NCBI GenBank assembly: GCA_020060465.1
Contig: JAGVAD010000048.1
Span: 1-64,000, forward strand
DNA length: 64,000 nt
Reading direction: 5' to 3'
From: Anaerolineales bacterium
GTDB taxonomy: Bacteria > Chloroflexota > Anaerolineae > Anaerolineales > UBA4823
The stretch's first letter is position 1; every line of letters begins with the position of its first letter. Positions 1 through 7,280 of the stretch are shown here, one piece after another. The notes beneath the pieces were generated by a model, which did not search any database, had not been told where the DNA came from, and saw only the letters and a list, made by a program, of their open reading frames with translations. A program made the position numbers and the translations under genes.

Positions 1-1
1 C

Positions 2-196
2 AGCGCGCCCGGAGCCAACAACGGCAGCCTGGGCTTCTGGTTGGACGGGCTCTTGATCGGTCAGGTCAACGGCATAGACAACGACACCCTGCGCATCGAA
101 CACGCTCGCCTGGGCGCCATCTCTGGCATTGATGGACAGACTGCTGGAACATACTACTTCGACGCTTTCGCCTCATTCAACACACCCAGGCAGTAA
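2..196 (+). CDS. C-terminal end of a LamG-like surface protein (partial)
   Basis: The last 64 codons of a gene that begins left of the window, ending in TAA at 194-196. The visible part has the alternating beta-strand look of a concanavalin A/LamG-like jelly roll (GFWLDGLLIG, then YYFDAFASF just before the end), as found at the C-termini of secreted Chloroflexota proteins. A ligand-binding role at the cell surface is inference, because the rest of the protein is not visible. A strong terminator follows 27 bases after the stop. Confidence 0.6.
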   Translation, partial: SAPGANNGSLGFWLDGLLIGQVNGIDNDTLRIEHARLGAISGIDGQTAGTYYFDAFASFNTPRQ

Positions 197-223
197 CCGT
201 AACAGCCCAGAAAGAGCGATTGT

Positions 224-254
224 GCGGGCAGGATCATACTCCTGCCCGCTTTTT
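224..254 (+). terminator. Rho-independent terminator
   Basis: Perfect 10-bp stem (GCGGGCAGGA, 6-nt loop, TCCTGCCCGC) followed directly by TTTTTC. It ends the partial surface-protein gene and insulates the TetR promoter. Confidence 0.9.
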
Positions 255-291
255 CATTCCACATTTTTGTGAGTCTCGCCGCGTCAAATAC

Positions 292-320
292 TTGACTTGT
301 GGGGTAAAAAATGGTATCCT
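292..320 (+). promoter_or_regulatory. Sigma70-type promoter of the tetR-like gene
   Basis: TTGACT at 292-297, a 17-bp spacer and TATCCT at 315-320. Transcription would start near 327, inside the palindromic operator at 325-342, so the regulator probably represses itself. Confidence 0.8.
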
Positions 321-324
321 CAAA

Positions 325-342
325 CTACCGAACGGTCGGTAG
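325..342. promoter_or_regulatory. Probable TetR operator
   Basis: Palindrome with 7-bp arms, CTACCGA-ACGG-TCGGTAG, starting five bases after the -10 box and covering the expected transcription start just ahead of the TetR-family gene. The ACCG...CGGT half-sites resemble operators of TetR-type fatty-acid regulators. No second full copy was seen before the other fatty-acid genes in this window. Confidence 0.75.
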
Positions 343-351
343 GGAACAGCG

Positions 352-963
352 ATGACGCGAGATGACATCCTGACGGCGGCAGCCCAGATGTTCAGTCAGA
401 AGGGCTTTCACGCCACCTCCATGCAAGACATCGCCCAGGCGGTGCATCTTCAAAAAGCCAGTTTGTATCATCATGTCGCCTCCAAGCAGGAGATCCTGGT
501 CGGCGTGCTGGATTGGGCGCTCGATCTGCTCATTGAGCGTATGGAGAGCGTGATGAACCAACCTCTGCCCGCCGATGCAAAGCTGCGCCAGGCGATTCAG
601 GTCTATCTCACCACCCTGCTCGAACATCGCGACCTGGCTGCTGTGTTGTTGCTCGAACACCGTTCACTAAAGCCCGATTTGCACGCTCGCCACATCCCCC
701 GCCGCGACCGCTATGAGCAGTTGTGGCGGGATTTGATTCTGGAGGGCATACAAAGCGGCGATTTCCGTAAATGTGACCCTGCCATGGCCGCCAAAGCCTT
801 GCTGGGGGTGATGAACTGGTGCATCACCTGGTATCGTTCAGATGGACCTCTTTCACCGCAAGAAATCGCTGCCCAGTTTGCCGATCTGTTTCTGGAGGGG
901 CTGGTTGCACACGCTGAAGCAGTGAACCGGCCAGAATCGCATGAGCCAAACACCTCAGCTTGA
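352..963 (+). CDS. TetR/AcrR-family transcriptional regulator
   Basis: 203-residue TetR-type repressor. The N-terminal helix-turn-helix spans about residues 1-50 (ILTAAAQMFSQKGFHATSMQ, then KASLYHHVASKQEIL); the remainder is the helical ligand-binding and dimerisation domain. The start ATG lies six bases after an AGGGA ribosome site. The gene overlaps the following MBL-fold gene by 23 bases and is followed by acyl-CoA dehydrogenases, so an acyl-CoA ligand and control of beta-oxidation genes are plausible inferences. The operator at 325-342 indicates autoregulation. Confidence 0.9.
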   Translation: MTRDDILTAAAQMFSQKGFHATSMQDIAQAVHLQKASLYHHVASKQEILVGVLDWALDLLIERMESVMNQPLPADAKLRQAIQVYLTTLLEHRDLAAVLLLEHRSLKPDLHARHIPRRDRYEQLWRDLILEGIQSGDFRKCDPAMAAKALLGVMNWCITWYRSDGPLSPQEIAAQFADLFLEGLVAHAEAVNRPESHEPNTSA

Positions 964-2020
964 ATTGCAGCGTTTTCAAACCGCCGGGGGGGCGGAGGTC
1001 TTTCAGCTTCCGCTGCGCCTATTCCCGGGCATGGGCAGTTTTGCTCCCCTGCAGGGTTACGCTTATCTAGCGCTGGTTGACGGCGACGATGGTCCTTACC
1101 GTGTGCTGATTGACGCCGGCAGCGGCCTGGGCGATTCCAACCCTGATCTGGAAGCTGGATTTCAAGCTGTTTCGATGCTGATCGGTAAACCGATCCACCT
1201 GCCCGATCTGACGCATATCCTCATCACTCATGCCCATATTGATCATTTTGGGGGATTGACGTATCTTGAGTCGCGCACACCGGCCAAGATCGGCATCCAC
1301 GAGCTGGACTTACGCGTGTTGACGAACTATGAGGAGCGCCTGACGCTGGTCGCCCGCCGCCTGGGAGAATTTCTCATTGAAGCTGGAGTGCCGCAAGAGC
1401 AACGCCAAAACCTGATTGGCATGTATCAATTGAGCAAGCGTGTGTTCCACTCGGTGCGAGTTGACTTTACCTTCGAAGCGATCGGTATGCACCTGGGACC
1501 GTTCGAAATGCTGCACACCCCGGGACATTGCGCCGGGCATGTCGTCATCCGCCTGCATGATATTCTCTTCAGCGGCGACCATGTGCTGCGCAATATCAGC
1601 CCGCACCAGTCCCCGGAGCATCTCACGCTGTCCACCGGACTGGATCACTATTTGAAATCGCTGCAACGATTACGCGCCTGGGTAGATGAGGCGTCGTCGC
1701 CGATCCGGTTAACGTTGGGTGGACATCAAGCGCCTATTGACGACCTCATCGGGCGAATTGATGAGATCGAGCGCCTGCATCGTCAGCGGCTGGAGCAGAC
1801 GCTACAACGGTTGAAACAGCCGTGCACAATTCGCGAAGTCTCTCAAGCATTGTTTGGGGAGGTGCATGGCTACAATGTGTTGTTGGCTTTGGAGGAGGCC
1901 GGCGCGCATGTGGAATATTTGTATCAGCGTGGGCTGTTGAGTGTGGAAAATCTACAAGAATTGGAAGCATCCGACGCGCCCATCGCGGTGCGTTACCGCT
2001 GCCTGCCTTGTCCGGATTAA
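941..2020 (+). CDS. MBL-fold metallo-hydrolase with C-terminal winged-helix domain
   Basis: 359 residues. The metal-binding signature THAHIDHFGG lies near residue 117, followed by HTPGHCAGH, FSGDH and a late GGHQ, which together supply the ligands of a di-metal metallo-beta-lactamase fold. The C-terminal roughly 100 residues resemble the winged-helix extension of LACTB2-type hydrolases. The start overlaps the TetR gene by 23 bases, so the two are probably translationally coupled. The substrate is unknown; in this context a thioester hydrolase is possible, but the sequence does not show it. Confidence 0.85.
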   Translation: MSQTPQLELQRFQTAGGAEVFQLPLRLFPGMGSFAPLQGYAYLALVDGDDGPYRVLIDAGSGLGDSNPDLEAGFQAVSMLIGKPIHLPDLTHILITHAHIDHFGGLTYLESRTPAKIGIHELDLRVLTNYEERLTLVARRLGEFLIEAGVPQEQRQNLIGMYQLSKRVFHSVRVDFTFEAIGMHLGPFEMLHTPGHCAGHVVIRLHDILFSGDHVLRNISPHQSPEHLTLSTGLDHYLKSLQRLRAWVDEASSPIRLTLGGHQAPIDDLIGRIDEIERLHRQRLEQTLQRLKQPCTIREVSQALFGEVHGYNVLLALEEAGAHVEYLYQRGLLSVENLQELEASDAPIAVRYRCLPCPD

Positions 2021-2062
2021 TTAGCAGCCAGCGCGCCCCCTCAGCCAGCAGGTCTGGTATCA

Positions 2063-2095
2063 GTTATTGGCGGTCAAAATTCAACCGCTAATAAC
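2063..2095. promoter_or_regulatory. Inverted repeat upstream of the acyl-CoA dehydrogenase pair
   Basis: Arms GTTATTGGCGGT and ACCGCTAATAAC match at 11 of 12 positions around a 9-bp spacer. The repeat ends 30 bases before the first dehydrogenase start and has no T-run, so it is more likely an operator or leader hairpin than a terminator. Its sequence differs from the TetR palindrome at 325. Confidence 0.5.
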
Positions 2096-2125
2096 CGGCG
2101 AAAATAAAAGGAAAAGGAGGAACCC

Positions 2126-3241
2126 ATGTATTCGTTTGATCCTACGGAAGAGCAACAAATGTTGGTGGATGCCATCCGAAAGTACGCAGCCAACGATCTG
2201 CGTCCGAAGATGCGTGAAGCCGATGAGGAAAAGGAATTGCCGAAAAAATTGATTGAAAAGGGCTGGGAAATTGGCTTCGTACAGGGTTCGATCCCAGAAG
2301 AGTATGGCGGCTTTGGCGAACGTTCAGCGGTGACCGGCGTGCTGGCTGCAGAAGAGCTGGCCTACGGCGACCTGGCTGGAGCAATGGCAGTGATGACGCC
2401 CAACCTGTTCGCTCTGCCCATCCTCCTGGCAGGCAGCGAGGAGCAGAAGAAGCGCTATCTTCCAGGCATCGTCGCCAAAGACTGGCAGCCGTTGACCGCT
2501 GCTTTTATCGAGCCGCGCATTGACTTCGACCCCAACGATATGCGCTCTCTGGCAGTGGAGGAAGACGATCATTACCTGCTGACCGGCGAAAAGACCTATG
2601 TTCCCTTCGCCGCCGAAGCGGAAGCAATGATCGTCTACGCCCGCAAAACCGGACAGACCGCCAGCCTGGATGGGATTACACAGGGTTTCATCGTCCCCAA
2701 AGGTACGCCAGGGTTAGTGATCGGCGAACGCCAAAAAACGCTGGGCATCAACGCCTTGCCGCTCTATCCAGTTTCGCTGCGAGAGGTGCGCGTACCGCGT
2801 CAGAATCGGCTGGGTGGGCAACACGGCCATGCAATAGAGCCGTTACTGGCTTCTATGCGCCTGGCTCTGGCTGCGATGGCGGTAGGCATGTCGCAGGCTG
2901 CGTTGGATTACGCTATTGATTACGCGAAAGAACGCGAAGTATTTGGCGTCAAAGTCGCCCAAAAACAGGCTATTGCCTTTATGTTGGCTGAAATGGCTAC
3001 CGAAATCGAAGCCATTCGCCTGCTCACCTGGGAGGCGGCCTGGATGCTGGACGTGGGCAAGCAAGACGCCTACAAAGAGGCGTATCTGGCTCTCACTGGC
3101 GCGATGGATATGACCATGATGGTCACTGACCGCGCTGTGCAGACGCTGGGTGGGCATGGTTATATCCGCGAATTCCCGGTTGAGCTTTGGATGCGCAACG
3201 GGCGCGGTATCGCTATGCTCAACGGATTGGCAATCATTTAG
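2126..3241 (+). CDS. Acyl-CoA dehydrogenase-like protein lacking the catalytic Glu
   Basis: 371 residues with the acyl-CoA dehydrogenase fold: an N-terminal helical domain to about 120, a middle beta domain, and a C-terminal four-helix domain with LGGHGYIREFPVE near the end. Two hallmarks are altered. The FAD-site motif usually read as EPxAGSD appears as IEPRIDFDPND. The C-terminus reads MRNGRGIAMLNGLAII and stops where active enzymes have DAKIxxIYEGTxxIQR, so the catalytic Glu (E376 of MCAD) is replaced and the last helix is missing. The ribosome site AGGAGG is strong. Together with the complete enzyme 52 bases downstream, this suggests the non-catalytic subunit of a heteromeric dehydrogenase, as in mycobacterial FadE28/FadE29; this is inference. 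Confidence 0.85.
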   Translation: MYSFDPTEEQQMLVDAIRKYAANDLRPKMREADEEKELPKKLIEKGWEIGFVQGSIPEEYGGFGERSAVTGVLAAEELAYGDLAGAMAVMTPNLFALPILLAGSEEQKKRYLPGIVAKDWQPLTAAFIEPRIDFDPNDMRSLAVEEDDHYLLTGEKTYVPFAAEAEAMIVYARKTGQTASLDGITQGFIVPKGTPGLVIGERQKTLGINALPLYPVSLREVRVPRQNRLGGQHGHAIEPLLASMRLALAAMAVGMSQAALDYAIDYAKEREVFGVKVAQKQAIAFMLAEMATEIEAIRLLTWEAAWMLDVGKQDAYKEAYLALTGAMDMTMMVTDRAVQTLGGHGYIREFPVELWMRNGRGIAMLNGLAII

Positions 3242-3293
3242 TTGAGGACAGCCAAAATCGGCGAACCTGGTCATCGTTTACCGGAGGAAACCC

Positions 3294-4565
3294 ATGATCG
3301 AATTTGAACCCCCAAAACCGATTCAGATGCTCTCTACCGCCCTGGAAACCGTGGCGGTGAATATGATGCGCCCCAAATCGCGTTATTTCGATGAGCATGA
3401 ACACGAAATCCCTTGGGATTACATCAACTTCATGCACATGGCTTTGCGGCAGACCGGCGCCGGCTCGTTGGCGCCCACCGAAAGGAAAGAGAAACCCAGC
3501 GAAGAAACGGGCGGAGCGCCCAAAGAAAAGCGCCCGCCCATTGGCTATCAACAATTGGCCTACACTCTGGAAATCCTCTCCTGGGGTGATTGCGGAATGT
3601 ACCTGACCACGCCGGGCGGCGGGCTGGGCGCGGCAGCAATCGAAGCCGCCGGCACGCCGGAGCAAAAAGAGAAGTTCCTGGCGCGCTTCAAAGGCGAAAA
3701 ACCTGCCTTTGGCGCCATGGCTATGACCGAAGCGCAAGCCGGTTCAGACACCTCCGCCATCCGCACCACCGCCGTATTAGACCCCCAAACCAACGAGTGG
3801 GTTCTGAACGGAGAAAAGATCTTCGTCACTGCCGGTCACAAGTCGCTGTGTGAAAGCGACGGACTGGTAGTTGTGTGGGCGACGATTGATCCCAGCGCCG
3901 GGCGCGCTGGGATGCGAGCCTTTGTCGTTCCGGCTGGGACGCCGGGCGTAAAAGTGACCAAGCTTGAGCATAAAATGGGGATCCGCGCCAGCGATACAGC
4001 CTCCATCGTCTTGCAAGACGCCCGCGTACCCTTCGATCATCTGTTGGGCAGCGCCGAAGTGGTCAAAGCCACAGAGACTGCTAAAGGTTTCAAAGGCGCC
4101 ATGGCCACCTTCGACGCCACTCGCCCGCTGGTAGCTGCTTCGGCGGTAGGCGTGGCGCGTGCTGCGCTGGAAGAAGTAAAGAAGATGCTCGAAGAACAAG
4201 GGGTGACCATCCGCTACGGCATCCCGCGGCAGAAGATGACCGCCATCGAACGCGAGATCGTGGACATGGAGGTTTTGCTGCGCTCCGCCTGGTTATTGGT
4301 GCTTAAGGCGGTATGGATGGCTGACAACAAACGCCCCAATTCCAAAGAAGCATCCATGGCTAAAGTCCGCGCCGGCGACATCGTTACCAAGATCACTCAA
4401 CGCGCCGTAGAACTGGTCGGTCCGTTAGGTTTCAGCCAGGAATATCTGCTGGAAAAATGGTTCCGCGACGCTAAGATCAGCGATATTTACGAGGGCACCG
4501 GTCAAATCAACCGCCTGATTGTCGCTCGCCATATTCTAGGTTACACAGGACGCGAGTTGCGCTAA
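3294..4565 (+). CDS. Acyl-CoA dehydrogenase (catalytically complete)
   Basis: 423 residues. A flavoenzyme that oxidises acyl-CoA to trans-2-enoyl-CoA, the first step of beta-oxidation. TEAQAGSD (FAD/substrate site) lies near residue 146, and DAKISDIYEGTGQINRL near residue 395 carries the catalytic Glu. An N-terminal Lys/Glu/Pro-rich insertion at about residues 60-80 (ERKEKPSEETGG) is unusual. The ribosome site GGAGGAA precedes the ATG. It is co-directional with and 52 bases after the dehydrogenase-like gene lacking the base, with which it probably pairs. Acyl-chain specificity cannot be read from the sequence. Confidence 0.92.
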   Translation: MIEFEPPKPIQMLSTALETVAVNMMRPKSRYFDEHEHEIPWDYINFMHMALRQTGAGSLAPTERKEKPSEETGGAPKEKRPPIGYQQLAYTLEILSWGDCGMYLTTPGGGLGAAAIEAAGTPEQKEKFLARFKGEKPAFGAMAMTEAQAGSDTSAIRTTAVLDPQTNEWVLNGEKIFVTAGHKSLCESDGLVVVWATIDPSAGRAGMRAFVVPAGTPGVKVTKLEHKMGIRASDTASIVLQDARVPFDHLLGSAEVVKATETAKGFKGAMATFDATRPLVAASAVGVARAALEEVKKMLEEQGVTIRYGIPRQKMTAIEREIVDMEVLLRSAWLLVLKAVWMADNKRPNSKEASMAKVRAGDIVTKITQRAVELVGPLGFSQEYLLEKWFRDAKISDIYEGTGQINRLIVARHILGYTGRELR

Positions 4566-4678
4566 ACGATTAGCAACCGAAGAGGCAGGATGGAATAATC
4601 CACGCCTCAACTGATAAGCAATCTGGCACCTTAACAACGCCACGCGCGATATAGGATTGAACCCCATTCATCCCCATC

Positions 4679-4707
4679 TTGACCGCAGCTTAAAGGGACG
4701 TTAAACT
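4679..4707 (+). promoter_or_regulatory. Promoter giving a near-leaderless mRNA for the CNNM-type gene
   Basis: TTGACC at 4679-4684, a 17-bp spacer and TAAACT at 4702-4707. Only eight bases separate the -10 box from the ATG at 4716, so transcription should start about two bases before the start codon. No ribosome-binding site is present at the usual distance. Confidence 0.65.
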
Positions 4708-4715
4708 ATACGTAT

Positions 4716-6050
4716 ATGTCTTCCATCGCACTAGAAGCGGTGATGATCTTGCTGTTGGTGCTGGTGAACGGCCTGCTGGCGTTGGCGGAATTCTCGCTGG
4801 TGTCGGCGCGCAAAGCTCGCTTGCAACAACTTGCCGAGCGCGGCGATAAAAAAGCTGGCGCTGCCTTAGAATTGGCGCGTAATCCCGGCGATTTGCTCTC
4901 CACCGTGCAGATCGGCATCACATTAGCAGGAGTGCTGGCTGGCGTGTTTGGCGGGGCGACCATCAGCAACGAACTGGCCAAAGGTCTTAGCGCAATCCCA
5001 GTGCTCGCCCCCTACAGCCGTGGCATCGCCCTGGGATTGGTCGCTGTGACCATCACCCTGTTGACCCTGGTTCTGGGTGAGCTCACGCCGAAACGCCTGG
5101 CGCTGAGCCAGCCGGAACGCTACGCCGCCGCCCTGGCCGGACCTATGCGGAAACTGGCGCGCGCCGCACGCCCGCTGGTTCGCCTGTTGAGTTTTCTGAC
5201 TGACGGCGTGCTGCGTATCTTACACGTGCCGCCCCATATTGATCTGCCCGTCACCGAAGAGGAGCTGATAGTGCTGATTGACCAGGCTACGCAGGCCGGC
5301 GTCTTCAAAGAAGTAGAACAAGACATGCTGGCTGGCGTTCTGCGCCTGGGCGACCGGCGCGTAGGGAGCCTGATTACCCCACGCACCGAGATTGAATGGC
5401 TCGACCTGGAAGATCCTGCTCCGGTGCACCTGCAAATTATCCTGACCAGCCAGCATTCCCGCTTTCCAGTGGGTTGTGGTAGCCTGGATGACATTCGTGG
5501 TGTGGTTTCAGCGCGAGATGTCCTCTCCGCCAATCTTCAAGCCAACCAGCGCGGCGTCGAATTCGACCTGAAAGAATGCCTTCAGCCGCCAGTGTTTATC
5601 CCGGAGAATATGCTGGCGTTGCAGGCGCTGGAGGTCTTTCGCAGTTCTAACTCGCCGCTGCTGTTGGTGATAGACGAATTCGGCGGTTTGCAAGGCTTGA
5701 TAACGATCAACGACCTGGTCGAATCTATCGTCGGCGATCTACCGCTGGAGGGCAGGACTGCAGAGGCAGAAATCGTCTCGCGCGAGGATGGTTCGCTGCT
5801 GATAGATGGCATGTTTCCAGTGGATGAGTTCATGGATTACTTCGATTTGCCAGCCTTACCTGAATACGATAAAGGCTTGTTCCAGACCCTGGGCGGATTC
5901 GTGATGAACATGCTTGGCCGCATCCCAATGCCTGGCGACCACTTCGAGTGGAACGGCTTGCGTTTTGAGGTGATGGACATGGATGGCATGCGCATTGATA
6001 AGGTGTTGGTACAGCAGATGCCATCGCGCAGATCGCTGAGCAATTCCTGA
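4716..6050 (+). CDS. CNNM/CorC-type membrane protein (DUF21, CBS pair, CorC_HlyC)
   Basis: 444 residues. The order is DUF21 membrane domain (about 1-190, several hydrophobic helices; VNGLLALAEFSLVSARKARL is typical), a CBS pair (about 210-340; VISARDVL-like segment, then VIDEFGGLQGLITINDLVE), and a CorC_HlyC domain at the C-terminus (about 355-435). The family is linked to Mg2+/Co2+ transport or its regulation and was formerly annotated as hemolysin. It is transcribed from its own promoter just upstream and lies between beta-oxidation genes without an obvious functional link. Confidence 0.9.
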   Translation: MSSIALEAVMILLLVLVNGLLALAEFSLVSARKARLQQLAERGDKKAGAALELARNPGDLLSTVQIGITLAGVLAGVFGGATISNELAKGLSAIPVLAPYSRGIALGLVAVTITLLTLVLGELTPKRLALSQPERYAAALAGPMRKLARAARPLVRLLSFLTDGVLRILHVPPHIDLPVTEEELIVLIDQATQAGVFKEVEQDMLAGVLRLGDRRVGSLITPRTEIEWLDLEDPAPVHLQIILTSQHSRFPVGCGSLDDIRGVVSARDVLSANLQANQRGVEFDLKECLQPPVFIPENMLALQALEVFRSSNSPLLLVIDEFGGLQGLITINDLVESIVGDLPLEGRTAEAEIVSREDGSLLIDGMFPVDEFMDYFDLPALPEYDKGLFQTLGGFVMNMLGRIPMPGDHFEWNGLRFEVMDMDGMRIDKVLVQQMPSRRSLSNS

Positions 6051-6106
6051 ACAGCTCTGAGTGAAAAATGGGGTTCGATCCAAACGGACTTTGAAGGAGA
6101 GAAGCT

Positions 6107-7066
6107 ATGCACGCACGAACTGGCAAGACCCTGGTCATCCTGTTGTTGTTGGCGGCGCTGACATTATCCGGCTGCCTGGGCAGGAGCACTCCCGCCCCTG
6201 GAATTGAAACCGGCGCGCCCACCGGAGAAGCAACGATTGAGCCATTAGCCTACACGCAGGCGGCGGAGACCATCAGCGCCGAATTGACGCTCAACGCCCC
6301 GCCGACCACTGCTCCTGAGGCGCTTCCCACAGAGACTGAAGAACCGCTGCCGCCCACCAGCACGCCGCTTCCGACCGATACACCGTTGCCAAGTGACACA
6401 CCCACGCCTACCGGTCCGCCGCCTCCCACCGACACACCCATTCCACTGGAATCGTACACGCCTACTTCGCCGCCTGAACCCAACTGGCAATTAGCATGGA
6501 ACGATGACTTCACCACCGCCAGGTTCTGGAATACCGATCGCGGCGAAAACTTCCGCCTCTCATACTCGGCGGGAGGCTATATGATCACCAACAATGTGGT
6601 CAACGATGTTATCTTCAGCGTGCGCACCGAAAAATACTCCAACGTACGCCTTGAAGTAACGGCTAGCTGGCAGGATGGGCCATTCGACTCCTACTATGGC
6701 GTGATCTGTAACTTCCTTAACGGCGGCAACTATTATCTCCTGGCAGTTGGCGCTGATGGTTGGTACGGCATCTTGAAGAAGATGTCTTCGCAGATCAGTG
6801 TGCTCATCGAGGGGCGCGACATCAGCGGCGCAGTGCGCACTGGCGCAGGTCCCAACACCATTCGCGGCGAATGTTACAACGGTGACCTGATATTGTGGTC
6901 GAATGGCGCACAAATTGCCAAAGCGCGCGACCTGAGCTTCAATAGCGGGCTGGTTGGTCTGGGCGTGGGAGCGCGGAAGACAAGCGGCGTGCAAGTGGTG
7001 TTCGACGATTTCTTCGTCTATACCATCAGCAACCAACCGTTGCCTGCGGTTACTCAACTCCCATAA
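6107..7066 (+). CDS. Lipoprotein with Pro/Thr-rich stalk and concanavalin A-like domain
   Basis: 319 residues. The signal peptide ends in the lipobox LSGC, with Cys near residue 23. A low-complexity Pro/Thr/Ser stalk follows to about residue 125 (TPLPTDTPLPSDTPTPTGPP), then a beta-rich domain from WQLAWNDDFTTARFW to FDDFFVYT that resembles LamG/3-keto-disaccharide hydrolase-like jelly rolls. It would be anchored on the outer face of the membrane and displayed through the stalk, and may bind carbohydrate. The ribosome site AAGGAG precedes the ATG. Confidence 0.8.
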   Translation: MHARTGKTLVILLLLAALTLSGCLGRSTPAPGIETGAPTGEATIEPLAYTQAAETISAELTLNAPPTTAPEALPTETEEPLPPTSTPLPTDTPLPSDTPTPTGPPPPTDTPIPLESYTPTSPPEPNWQLAWNDDFTTARFWNTDRGENFRLSYSAGGYMITNNVVNDVIFSVRTEKYSNVRLEVTASWQDGPFDSYYGVICNFLNGGNYYLLAVGADGWYGILKKMSSQISVLIEGRDISGAVRTGAGPNTIRGECYNGDLILWSNGAQIAKARDLSFNSGLVGLGVGARKTSGVQVVFDDFFVYTISNQPLPAVTQLP

Positions 7067-7118
7067 AACACGCCCTGGCGCCAGAACGCCAACCTCCACT
7101 CTGCGGCGCGTGGCAACT

Positions 7119-7136
7119 GAACACAGACGTGTGTTC
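7119..7136. promoter_or_regulatory. Short palindrome, possible operator
   Basis: Perfect 7-bp arms GAACACA-GACG-TGTGTTC in the 214-bp gap before fadN. Its position suits a repressor site, but no promoter is obvious beside it. Confidence 0.35.
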
Positions 7137-7220
7137 GGGATATTGGGCATCGTTGCCTCCGGGCGCTCCCACGTTGCACATGAACCTGCCCCCGAACAAA
7201 CGGTAAGTGAAGCACCTTTC

Positions 7221-7252
7221 AACACTGGAGCAAGGCGCTCTGGTGTTTATTT
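7221..7252 (+). terminator. Stem-loop with short T-rich tail before fadN
   Basis: AACACTGGAGC and GCTCTGGTGTT form an 11-bp RNA stem with two G-U pairs around AAGGC, followed by TATTT. It may end the lipoprotein transcript or act as an attenuator of fadN, whose ribosome site lies 19 bases further on. Confidence 0.55.
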
Positions 7253-7280
7253 GGCACGTATCAATCGCAAAGGAGGTCCC

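Noticed and set aside
6954-7280. 109-codon extension upstream of fadN
   Set aside because: It overlaps the lipoprotein gene and a stem-loop, and the ATG at 7281 has a strong AGGAGGT site.
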